DNA of 21,108 nucleotides, from assembly GCA_031254155.1 (NCBI GenBank), contig JAIRVA010000090.1, forward strand, positions 1 through 21,108, given 5' to 3'. The DNA comes from Propionibacteriaceae bacterium. GTDB lineage: Bacteria; Actinomycetota; Actinomycetes; Propionibacteriales; Propionibacteriaceae. How positions within the stretch are numbered: position 1 is the first letter of the stretch; each line of letters starts with the position of its first letter. Below the pieces are notes generated by a model. It was not told where the DNA came from, did not search any database, and saw only the letters and a list, made by a program, of their open reading frames with translations. Position numbers and translations under genes: made by a program. Shown here one piece after another: positions 15,201-21,108 of the stretch.

Positions 15201-17017
15201 GCGAACCTGATCGTCGCCGGGTCGAGGGTGGTGATCAGGTTGCCGTTGGCGTCCTTGGCCGTCAGGATCCCGGTGTACGGGCCGAGCGCCGTGGTACCGG
15301 TGCCACTCGCGGGTACGGCGGTCTCATCCCTCAGCGTGAACACCGACTGGGCAGCGGAAAACGCGCCCGGGGTGAAGGTCACGGCGACGGGGGTGGTGAT
15401 CTCCTGCATACCGTCGGCGGTGTTGACCTTGACGTGCACGGTGACCGTTTCCGCTGTGAGATCGGTGAGCGTCGCGGTCACGCGCCCGTTCGCATCCGAC
15501 CGCTCCTGGGCGGCGGTGATCGTCGCGGCACCGTCGACACTGAACACAGCCGGGACGTTCACCGACGGCTGGCCGGTCTTGTCCTCGAGGATCAGCGTCA
15601 CGGCGGCGGTCCCGCCGGCGGCGAGGGTGGTCGGCGTCACGACCAGCCGCGAGCCGAGCTGGAAGGCGAAGGGAACCGGCGAGCTGAGCACGGACACCCC
15701 GTCGTACTTCACGTCGAGGGTGTAGCTGCCGACCTGGTTCGAGTTCAGGTTCGCCACGTACGTCCCGTCACCCTTGTCCACAATCGGCGACGACACCGTG
15801 ACGGCGTTCGACGACGGTACGAGAGACAGCAGCGACGCCGCGCCCAGGATGGGCTGGCCGTCGGCGTCGGCCAGGGTTACGGTCACCGGGTTGGGCACCC
15901 CGACCGTCTGGGCCCCGTACTGGATCTTGACGTTGAAGGAGGAGGGGCGAGCACCGCAGCCCGGTGCCAACTGGTAGACCACCGGCGCCGGCGAACCCCC
16001 GATTTCGGCGGTGGCGCCGCTCAGGGCGGCGTGGACCTGGAAGGTCGTCCGGGAGGCCTGGGTGTCGGAGCTGAAGCGGTACGTGATCGTACCGTCGGGC
16101 CCGGTCGTGTACGTCGACTTCGCACCGGAGCCGATCCAAATGTCGACCGCCTGGCCGCCGATCACGTGGTTCTGGGCGTCACGGACCGTGGCGAGCAGGG
16201 AGGCTTCCCCCGCCGGGCCGCCGCACGGCTGGATGACGGTCGGAGTGAGAGCTTCGAGCGTCGAGGCCGTCCGGGAGGGCGTCAGCGCGGCGAAGGTGAT
16301 GGTCTGGGCGGGCGCGGTGTACTGGTACCAGCTAGCCGCCACCGTGTACGTGCCGGGGGTCGCCGAGGTGAACGTGAGGTTGTACGTCCCGTCGGCACCA
16401 CCCACAACCGTCGTCGTGACGGCCGCCGTGGGGTGGCCGCCCGTCGAGATGTTGACGACGACATTGTCCGGGTTCCCCGGTGCCGGTTCGCCGAGGGCGG
16501 TCTTGACAGCGAGTACGCCGGTCCACGCGCTCGTACCGTCGGCGTACACGGTGGACGAACTGGGGGTCACAGCCAAGGTCGAGGCATAGCACTCGCCGGT
16601 CGGCGTCAGCGTCGCGGTCTGGGGCGACCCGCCAATGTTGGTTGCCACACCGCCGACGTCAATCGTGGCGGGAATCGTCGCCGACACCGGCTTGGCGCCG
16701 AGGGTGACCGTGAGCTTCATCTGGGCCACCCCGTCGCTGCCGGTCGCCACCGGGCCCGCGGTGAGATAGCTGCCAAAGGTGACCTTGGCCCCGGACACCG
16801 CCGTACCGGCGGAATCAACGATCTTCGCCGTGGCCGTGACCACGACCTTCTCGCCGCATTTCCCGGTGGCCGAGAGCGGCGCGACCGTGAGCGTCGACCG
16901 GGCTGGATCCGGGGCTCCGGCCGCGTTCACCGTCGGTACGAGGACCGCCGCCCCCGCAATCGTTCCCACCAAAGCGATGGCGCACGTCAACGCCAACTTC
17001 CGAAGATGCGACCTCAT
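12257..17017 (-). CDS. Large secreted surface protein with invasin/Big-type Ig repeats and C-terminal anchor
   Basis: This 1586-residue exported protein has a signal peptide (MRSHLRKLALTCAIALVG..., likely cleavage near A32). I chose the ATG at 17017 because GGGGGG lies seven bases before it; a longer frame from 17047 would read through that site. About twelve Ig-like modules of the Big_1/invasin type follow, with repeated phrases such as 'DGTYxVTFTS' and 'TVTATxxDxxGxPVxG'. Two different repeats (about 890-1072), containing YQWYRDGVAIPGATNPVYTLTAADL, interrupt the series. Residues 1476-1545 are a Thr/Pro/Ser/Gly linker. HAPTGG (1546-1551) resembles a class E LAXTG sorting site and is followed by a hydrophobic helix (about 1558-1577) and a basic tail, RSQTRRAQR. 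Adhesion or surface-layer function is inferred; no catalytic domain is seen. Confidence 0.9.
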   Translation of the reverse strand: MRSHLRKLALTCAIALVGTIAGAAVLVPTVNAAGAPDPARSTLTVAPLSATGKCGEKVVVTATAKIVDSAGTAVSGAKVTFGSYLTAGPVATGSDGVAQMKLTVTLGAKPVSATIPATIDVGGVATNIGGSPQTATLTPTGECYASTLAVTPSSSTVYADGTSAWTGVLAVKTALGEPAPGNPDNVVVNISTGGHPTAAVTTTVVGGADGTYNLTFTSATPGTYTVAASWYQYTAPAQTITFAALTPSRTASTLEALTPTVIQPCGGPAGEASLLATVRDAQNHVIGGQAVDIWIGSGAKSTYTTGPDGTITYRFSSDTQASRTTFQVHAALSGATAEIGGSPAPVVYQLAPGCGARPSSFNVKIQYGAQTVGVPNPVTVTLADADGQPILGAASLLSLVPSSNAVTVSSPIVDKGDGTYVANLNSNQVGSYTLDVKYDGVSVLSSPVPFAFQLGSRLVVTPTTLAAGGTAAVTLILEDKTGQPSVNVPAVFSVDGAATITAAQERSDANGRVTATLTDLTAETVTVHVKVNTADGMQEITTPVAVTFTPGAFSAAQSVFTLRDETAVPASGTGTTALGPYTGILTAKDANGNLITTLDPATIRFAASSSAVTVSTPQNQGDGTYTASFSANSGDATASVTVAGSAKVANGSGLTDLPMNFGIISVDNERLACLSLSANRLVATVGETVTLDVRCLPGYEASGPTGPTLVSFAVEGGATIEGQTEIQALTNSDGNATVDLTSRVAGTMTVRAQVVSSLQGIMSIQNSPLSITFTPSVPVVDVANSLFTVTPTTSAASGAPVANGNAATDYWTGTVTLKTAAGQTVAGDPALIKVTPSSSYVTASAVTPNADGTYKVTFTSQVAEMFTVTATYDGATIATARSVTFQAGPPAVAVTMGTLSGGADLTVGGTVEVFRPSVTPATATLTYQWYRDGVAIPGATNPVYTLTAADLAPYLSVTVTAAAPGYLSTSKTLAVAKIAAVHDVTLAGEATVGSTLTATAGTGDPLAVYATLVMSWQRVSGATVTTVAGATGPAYAVTAGDVGYQLRACVADVNSPDQAICSAPTPVVTAYVPGPDPVESSITVSPQLAYLNQPVTVTALVKDTTGVVMSGVDVSFTASAGTLGSVCRTDDTGTCTVTLNSQVAGTVTVNAYVNGQEISGSGTVVTFERENCPAVVDSISTVFDKTVAMADGTDAMTVTFAVIPGGCEVVSKYDISRVGFTVAPIGVTATAPEPISAETASATLVSSTPGAYTVQTTYDGENYGSPQVVVFTSAPAPCIVSPFDVATLTVTPGGDFVVGSNATVTATAITCDLPVAGVDVNFELAAGLTAVDGVSSCVTDETGVCSIRVTANQPGTYAITSSRSVSSSVPVTFVAGPDCMPPLHWLYFDADTAPADGTAITATFNTAIPCGAAQDDLSKVSFSITPTGVTVSGPTRVVASVFAATLTSRTPGTYRVQALYDGMVMETRDVTFEAVTPTTGTPTSTGGTPTGTGTPTSPSPTSTTSTTSSAPTSTGTPTTPAPTGTASTGTPTSTPTGTPTPAPVVHAPTGGTVPMNPAVAWCALLALGLGAGGFGLVRSQTRRAQR
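12376..12592 (-). repeat. Low-complexity Thr/Pro/Ser/Gly-coding repeat of the surface-protein linker
   Basis: An imperfect short-period repeat built on units such as GTACCCGTACTCGTCGG (plus strand) encodes the linker TPTSTPTGT... of the surface protein. GTAC recurs almost every 6-20 bases because Gly, Ser and Val codons before ACN or CCN end in T or A. It could vary in copy number between strains. Confidence 0.75.
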
Positions 17018-17059
17018 AGTAAACCCCCCATTGTCGCCGGACAACAATCCACCAAAAGA

Positions 17060-17088
17060 TACATAACTGGCCTTAGTCTAGCTTGAAA
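17060..17088 (-). promoter_or_regulatory. Candidate promoter of the surface-protein gene
   Basis: On the minus strand TTTCAA (17088-17083) and TATGTA (17065-17060) are separated by 17 bp. The predicted start leaves a leader of about 36 bases, containing the small inverted repeat TTGTC-GCCG-GACAA (17031-17044) and the GGGGGG ribosome binding site. The -35 match is only three of six. Confidence 0.4.
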
Positions 17089-17165
17089 CGAGGCCTCACA
17101 AAACCGTCCAGACGGCCCCACGAAAACTCGGCTCAAAAATCGAGAAGTTGAGCACCAAGTGAAGC

Positions 17166-17171
17166 TAGTCT
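17166..17171 (+). promoter_or_regulatory. -10 element TAGTCT, leaderless start of the EamA transporter gene
   Basis: TAGTCT fits TANNNT and ends six bases before the GTG at 17178. No ribosome binding site precedes the GTG, so translation probably starts at the 5' end of the transcript. TTGAGC (17148-17153) is only 12 bp upstream, too close for a standard -35. Confidence 0.5.
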
Positions 17172-17177
17172 TGACGG

Positions 17178-18014
17178 GTGCGAAAGGCGATTCTCCTCGT
17201 TCTGGGCGCGATTGTGTCGGTTCAGTTCGGGTCGGCGATCGCGAAGTCGCTCTTTCCCCTGGCCGGGCCGCTGGCGCTCGTGTGGTTGCGGGTCACGGCG
17301 GCGGGCCTGATCATGCTGGCCGTCGTCCGGCCCCGGCCGCGCCGCCGGACGCGGGCGGACTGGGCCACCCTGGCGTGGTACTCCGTCTCGCTCATCACCA
17401 TGAACGTGACGTTTTACCAGGCCATCTCGCACATCCCGGTCGGACTGACGGTCACCCTCGAGTTCCTCGGGCCGCTGGGGGTCGCGGTGTACCGCAGCCG
17501 CGGGGCGCGGGACCTGATCTGGGTCGGGCTCGCCGGCGCAGGTGTCGCGGTCCTGGGCTGGTCGCCGGGGAGCCTCAACTGGCCCGGGGTGATCCTGGCC
17601 CTCGTCGCCGGGGCCTGCTGGGCGAGCTACATCCTCGCCGCCCCCCACGTCGGCCGCCACTGGCCGGGTGCCGAGCCCGTCGCCTGGGCGAACCTCCTGG
17701 GCGGCGTGGCGCTGGTGGTACCGGTCCTCACGCTCGCCAGCACCGGGCTCACCAACCCCTGGTTCTGGGTCGGCGGACTCGGGCTCGGTTTGCTCAGTTC
17801 GGTCATCCCGTACGGCCTGGAACTCAGCGCGCTGCGGACGCTCGACCAACGGATCTTCTCCATCATGATGTCCATCGAACCGGCGATGGCCGCGTGTACG
17901 GCGCTCCTGATCCTCGGCGAACGCCTGACCGCCACCGAGGTCCTCGCCATGGCCTGCATCATCGCCGCCTCGGCCGGCATCACCTGGACCGCCAGCCACC
18001 CGAAACGCCCCTGA
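17178..18014 (+). CDS. EamA-family (RhtA-like) metabolite exporter
   Basis: This 278-residue membrane protein of the drug/metabolite transporter superfamily has two EamA halves and about ten predicted helices. It opens with MRKAILLVLGAIVSVQFGSA, and the first half has GPLALVWLRVTAAGLIMLAVV and FYQAISHIPVGLTVTLEFLGPL, the wording of RhtA/YdcZ-like threonine/homoserine exporters. The second half ends SIMMSIEPAMAACTALLILGERLTATEVLAMACIIAAS, the family's 'P..a.l.g...lgE.lt..q..G...I..g'. Members export amino acids or other small metabolites; the substrate here is not known. The start is a GTG directly after a -10 box without ribosome binding site. It is divergent from the surface-protein gene (160 bp apart) and 90 bp ahead of the small membrane protein. 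Confidence 0.9.
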   Translation: MRKAILLVLGAIVSVQFGSAIAKSLFPLAGPLALVWLRVTAAGLIMLAVVRPRPRRRTRADWATLAWYSVSLITMNVTFYQAISHIPVGLTVTLEFLGPLGVAVYRSRGARDLIWVGLAGAGVAVLGWSPGSLNWPGVILALVAGACWASYILAAPHVGRHWPGAEPVAWANLLGGVALVVPVLTLASTGLTNPWFWVGGLGLGLLSSVIPYGLELSALRTLDQRIFSIMMSIEPAMAACTALLILGERLTATEVLAMACIIAASAGITWTASHPKRP

Positions 18015-18104
18015 GCCCCCCTTTGGCAAGGTGGAACAGTCTCCCTCGTTCCCCGCGCCACCACTTCCCCGTAAACTGGGAAGCGTAACCGCAAAGGAGG
18101 TACC

Positions 18105-18707
18105 GTGACAGCGAAGTCTTACTCCGCCCTCCCGCCGGTGGCACCACCAGTCGCCGCCCGCCGGCGCCGCCAGAACCGCCTCATCGTGGCCGTGGTGGTC
18201 GCCGTCCTCGTCCCCGTCCTTGCCATCGGCGGGGCCAACCGCTATGTCAAACACGTGATGAACGCCTGGACCGACACCCCCGTGATCAGCCTCAACACGC
18301 CCACCACGGTCTACCTCGGCTCCGCGCGTCATTACGTCGTCTGGATCGTCAGCGGGCAGGCGACCTGTACCGTCGCCCAGGACGGTACGCCCCTGCCCGT
18401 CACCGTACCCACCACTGATTCGACCCTCCGCGACGCCGGCTACTTCGGCGCCGCGGAGTTCACCGCGCCGACAGCGGGCGCGTACGAGGTGACCTGTACA
18501 TCGGCGTCGGCCAGCGGCTACGCCATGGTGTCGACCCCCTCGCCGATCACGGGCCTGGGGCTGATCCTCCTGGGCGGCTACGCGGTCGCCGCCATCGGCG
18601 TGATCGTGGGACTCAGCCTGTTCATCATGGCCCTGGCCACCCGGCGGCCACCGCCCCGGCCAACCCCGCCGCCAGCGTCCCCGTACCCGCCCCCTGCCCG
18701 GTGGTAG
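18105..18707 (+). CDS. Two-helix membrane protein of unknown function with extracytoplasmic beta-rich domain
   Basis: I do not recognise this 200-residue protein. AAAGGAGG lies six bases before the GTG start. After a basic N-terminus (RRRRQNR) comes a membrane helix (about 26-43, LIVAVVVAVLVPVLAIGG), then an extracytoplasmic domain (about 50-145) rich in Thr, Val and Ser with two cysteines (ATCTVAQ and EVTCTSA) that could form a disulfide in an Ig-like sandwich. A second helix (about 151-178, GLGLILLGGYAVAAIGVIVGLSLFIMALA) is followed by a Pro-rich cytoplasmic tail (RRPPPRPTPPPASPYPPPARW). Both termini should be inside the cell. Similar 'two helices around a beta domain' proteins are common and uncharacterised in actinobacteria. 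Pro-rich tails often bind partner proteins, but no partner is indicated here. Confidence 0.82.
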   Translation: MTAKSYSALPPVAPPVAARRRRQNRLIVAVVVAVLVPVLAIGGANRYVKHVMNAWTDTPVISLNTPTTVYLGSARHYVVWIVSGQATCTVAQDGTPLPVTVPTTDSTLRDAGYFGAAEFTAPTAGAYEVTCTSASASGYAMVSTPSPITGLGLILLGGYAVAAIGVIVGLSLFIMALATRRPPPRPTPPPASPYPPPARW

Positions 18708-18732
18708 CGCCTCCACGCCACCGCCCGTGGAA

Positions 18733-18791
18733 CCAATAGTCTAGCCAATAGTGCTATTTCGTACTCCTTATCGCCAAGCTAGCACTATACT
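18733..18791 (+). promoter_or_regulatory. Pullulanase promoter with direct and inverted repeats (candidate operator)
   Basis: CCAATAGT occurs twice (18733-18740 and 18745-18752). ATAGTGCTA (18748-18756) and TAGCACTAT (18780-18788) are perfect inverted copies, with centres 32 bp apart (about three helical turns). TATACT at 18786-18791 is a near-consensus -10, overlapped by the right-hand arm; no good -35 is present. Transcription would start near 18798 and leave a leader of about 63 bases. The arrangement suits a regulator that blocks or loops the promoter; that role is inferred. Confidence 0.6.
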
Positions 18792-18860
18792 GTCTCCCAG
18801 TGCCGCTTCCAGAACGGCCCGCCACGAGGCAGTGCGGGCCGGCGGCCGAGAGGAGTCCAC

Positions 18861-21108
18861 ATGTCCCATCCCCGTCGCCCGGGCCTCATCCGGCTGGCCA
18901 TCGCCGTCACCGCCGCGCTCGCGCTCGCCCTGCCCGCCGTCCCCGCGCTCGCGGAGCCCGCTTCCCCGGCCCAACCGGTGGCCGACTCGGTCCCAGTCGT
19001 TTCGGTCCCCGGTACCTTCGAGACCGTCCTCGGCTGTGCGTCGGATTGGGCCCCCGACTGCACCGCGGCCAACCTGACGTACGACGCCGCCAGCAATCTT
19101 TACACCGGCCAGTTCCAGCTCCCGCCCGGCGACTACCAGTTCAAGTTCACCGAGGGCGGGACCTGGGATGTCAACTACGGGGCCGGGGGCAAGGCGGGCG
19201 GGGACAACCTGACGTTCACGGCCACGAGCGACCCCACGTACATCATCTATAATCCGACGACCCACGTCGGTTTCGCCGCCCCGGCATCTGCGCTTGTCAC
19301 CCTGCCCGGCACCCTGCAATCCGCGCTCGGCTGCCCGGACACGAACGGGAACGGCGGCAACTGGGAGCCGGCCTGCCTGGCCACGGCGATGACACCCGAG
19401 GCCGACGGCACGTACACCTACGCGACCTCGGCCCTGCCCGTCGGTACCTACCAGGTCAAGGTCATGGTGGGCCTCAGCTGGACCGTCAACTACGGCGAGG
19501 GCGGTGCCCCGAACGGCGCGAACATCTACTTCAGTACGGCGGCCAACAAGCTCGTTTCCTTCACCTACACCCCGGCTGACCACAAACTCGCCATCACAGT
19601 GTCGGAGCCCCCGGCGTTCGGGCTCGGCCAGTCGATCGGGATCTGGCTCGACCGGACGACCCTGGCCGTCCCGGCCCAGGCCGGTGACGTCCCCGCCGCC
19701 AGCCTGACCTGGTCGTGGGCGGATCATCCCGAGATCACCCTCACGCCGGCCGGACCGGTGAGCGCTGCACTGGCAACGCGGAACACCCGCACGACTGGGT
19801 ACGAGACCCTCACCGTCGCCACGACGTGTCCGGGGGCGGGCTGCACGCCGCCCGATCTCGCCACGACGCTCAAAGCCGCGCTCGTCGCCGGGCCGTACAC
19901 CCTGCTCGCCACCGACGCCGGGGGCGACGTCGCGGTCGAAACCGGCATGCAGACCGCGCGCCTCCTGGACGACCTGTACGCCGCGGCCGGCGACGCGACC
20001 CTCGGCCTGACGTGGACGGGCGGCGTCCCGACGGCCTGCGTGTGGGCGCCGACGGCGACGACGGTGGACATCATCACCGCCGATCTGGAGGCCGCGGTGA
20101 GCGGGACGGCTTCGGTGCCCGCCACGCGGACGCCTGCCACCCTCGACCCGGCGACCGGCGTGTGGTGCGTCACCGGGCCCGCGAGCTGGACCAATGACGC
20201 CTACGTGTGGGCCGTCGACGTGTTCGTCCCCAGCGAGGCGGGGGTGGTCGAAAACCTCGTCACCGACCCCTACTCGGTCGGCCTCACCACCGACTCCGGC
20301 TGGTCGGTCTTCGTCGACCTCACGAGTCCGCAGTGGGCGCCGGGGCTGTGGGCCGACACCCCGGTCCCCGCTCCCCTGCGGACCCAGGCGGAGCAGACCA
20401 TCTACGAGTTGCACGTCCGCGATTTCTCCGCCGCCGACACCTCCGTACCGGCCGCCGAGCGCGGGACGTACGCCGCCTTCGCCGAACTGGGCTCGAACGG
20501 CATGACCCACCTCGCCGCCCTGGCCGACGCGGGCCTGACCACCGTCCACCTGCTGCCGACCTTCGACATCGCCACGATCCCGGAGAACCGCGCCGACCAG
20601 GTCACCCCGGCCATCCCGGCCAACCCGGCCCCGGCCTCCGACGGCCCGGCGAACGCGATCAAGGCCGTCGCCGACCAGGACGCCTACAACTGGGGGTACG
20701 ACCCGTGGCACTACAGCACGCCCGAGGGGTCGTACGCCACGACGCCCGACCAGGTGGGTGGGGCCCGGACCGCCGAGTTCCGCTCGATGGTGGGCGGGCT
20801 GCACGCCATCGGGCTGCGGGTGGTCCTCGACGAGGTGTTCAACCACACGTCGGCGTCCGGGCAGGGGGCGAAGTCGGTGCTCGACCGGGTCGTGCCGGGG
20901 TACTACCACCGGCTCGACGCCGGCGGCGACATCGAGACTTACACCTGCTGCCAGGACACGGCCTCCGAGAACCTCATGATGGGCAAGCTGATGGTGGACT
21001 CCGTTGTCACCTGGGTGAAGGACTACCACGTCGACGGTTTCCGCTTCGACATCATGGGCGTCCACTCGCTGGCGAACCTGCGCGATATCCGGGCCGCGCT
21101 CGACGCCC
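18861..21108 (+). CDS. pulA: Secreted pullulanase-type alpha-1,6-glucosidase, N-terminal part (3' end outside window)
   Basis: This secreted GH13 debranching enzyme hydrolyses alpha-1,6 bonds of pullulan, starch or glycogen. It is open to the right edge (749 codons). GAGAGGAG precedes the ATG at 18861. A signal peptide (MSHPRRPGLIRLAIAVTAAL..., cut after about A31) leads to two tandem X25-like modules (VPGTFETVLGC...DWAPDC and LPGTLQSALGCPDTNG...WEPAC), each ending in a W-x-V-N-Y-G strand. A pullulanase N2-like and a CBM48 region follow. The catalytic domain starts near ELHVRDFS, then YNWGYDPWHY (609-618, the pullulanase hallmark), VVLDEVFNHT (D657, E658, H662) and DGFRFDIMG with the nucleophile D730. 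The general acid/base and C-terminus lie outside. No sorting signal can be judged. A candidate operator at 18733-18791 suggests carbohydrate-responsive control. Confidence 0.94.
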   Translation, partial: MSHPRRPGLIRLAIAVTAALALALPAVPALAEPASPAQPVADSVPVVSVPGTFETVLGCASDWAPDCTAANLTYDAASNLYTGQFQLPPGDYQFKFTEGGTWDVNYGAGGKAGGDNLTFTATSDPTYIIYNPTTHVGFAAPASALVTLPGTLQSALGCPDTNGNGGNWEPACLATAMTPEADGTYTYATSALPVGTYQVKVMVGLSWTVNYGEGGAPNGANIYFSTAANKLVSFTYTPADHKLAITVSEPPAFGLGQSIGIWLDRTTLAVPAQAGDVPAASLTWSWADHPEITLTPAGPVSAALATRNTRTTGYETLTVATTCPGAGCTPPDLATTLKAALVAGPYTLLATDAGGDVAVETGMQTARLLDDLYAAAGDATLGLTWTGGVPTACVWAPTATTVDIITADLEAAVSGTASVPATRTPATLDPATGVWCVTGPASWTNDAYVWAVDVFVPSEAGVVENLVTDPYSVGLTTDSGWSVFVDLTSPQWAPGLWADTPVPAPLRTQAEQTIYELHVRDFSAADTSVPAAERGTYAAFAELGSNGMTHLAALADAGLTTVHLLPTFDIATIPENRADQVTPAIPANPAPASDGPANAIKAVADQDAYNWGYDPWHYSTPEGSYATTPDQVGGARTAEFRSMVGGLHAIGLRVVLDEVFNHTSASGQGAKSVLDRVVPGYYHRLDAGGDIETYTCCQDTASENLMMGKLMVDSVVTWVKDYHVDGFRFDIMGVHSLANLRDIRAALDA

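Noticed and set aside
12263..17086. Open frame of 1607 codons on the plus strand, antisense to the surface-protein gene
   Set aside because: It is almost entirely Arg, Gly, His and Asp (RRGRRHRR-type), as expected when a GC-rich gene is read on the other strand. The opposite frame has a signal peptide, Ig modules and an anchor.
18768..21065. 765-codon minus-strand open frame opposite the pullulanase gene
   Set aside because: The composition is Gly/Arg/Val/Asp-rich shadow sequence without domains. The plus frame has intact pullulanase motifs.

Overview
The window is about two-thirds G+C, with C/G-ending codons, AGGAGG-type ribosome binding sites next to apparently leaderless genes, long Thr/Pro-rich surface-protein linkers and a LAXTG-like sorting signal. 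This fits a high-GC Gram-positive actinobacterium (Actinomycetota). I cannot name the genus; no rRNA, tRNA, insertion sequence, phage gene or CRISPR array is visible. I support 19 genes, two of them cut by the window edges (an ABC ATPase at the left, a pullulanase at the right).

Left part (1-4747): the end of an ABC-2 type exporter (ATPase and permease); converging on it, a secreted coiled-coil peptidoglycan hydrolase; and, divergent from the hydrolase, a soluble M13 (PepO-like) zinc endopeptidase. The 183 bp between the last two genes is packed with inverted repeats.

Middle part (4780-12144): a sugar-import operon bracketed by three unrelated type II toxin-antitoxin modules. First come a Phd-like antitoxin with a PIN toxin (+) and HicA/HicB (-). 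Then comes a RbsD/FucU-type mutarotase, an RbsA-like double ATPase, an RbsC-like permease and an RbsB-like lipoprotein, closed by a strong terminator, followed by a LacI-family regulator. The operon has a near-consensus promoter and a perfect 14-bp LacI-type operator over the predicted start of transcription, so the adjacent regulator probably represses it and is released by the imported sugar. No sugar kinase, isomerase or aldolase is present, so downstream metabolism lies elsewhere. A RelE/ParE-like toxin with its antitoxin (-) follows.

Right part (12257-21108): a 1586-residue secreted surface protein made mainly of invasin/Big-type Ig modules, with a Thr/Pro/Ser/Gly linker and a C-terminal anchor (-); divergently an EamA-family exporter; a small two-helix membrane protein of unknown function; and a secreted pullulanase with two N-terminal X25-like modules. 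The pullulanase promoter carries direct and inverted repeats that look like an operator.

The patterns that most deserve follow-up are: (i) a window-wide preference for GTAC that appears to bend synonymous codon choice; (ii) four genes with a TANNNT box 6-7 bases before the start codon; (iii) the structured intergenic region at 2597-2779; (iv) the crisp operators. I saw no complete, clearly novel multi-gene system.
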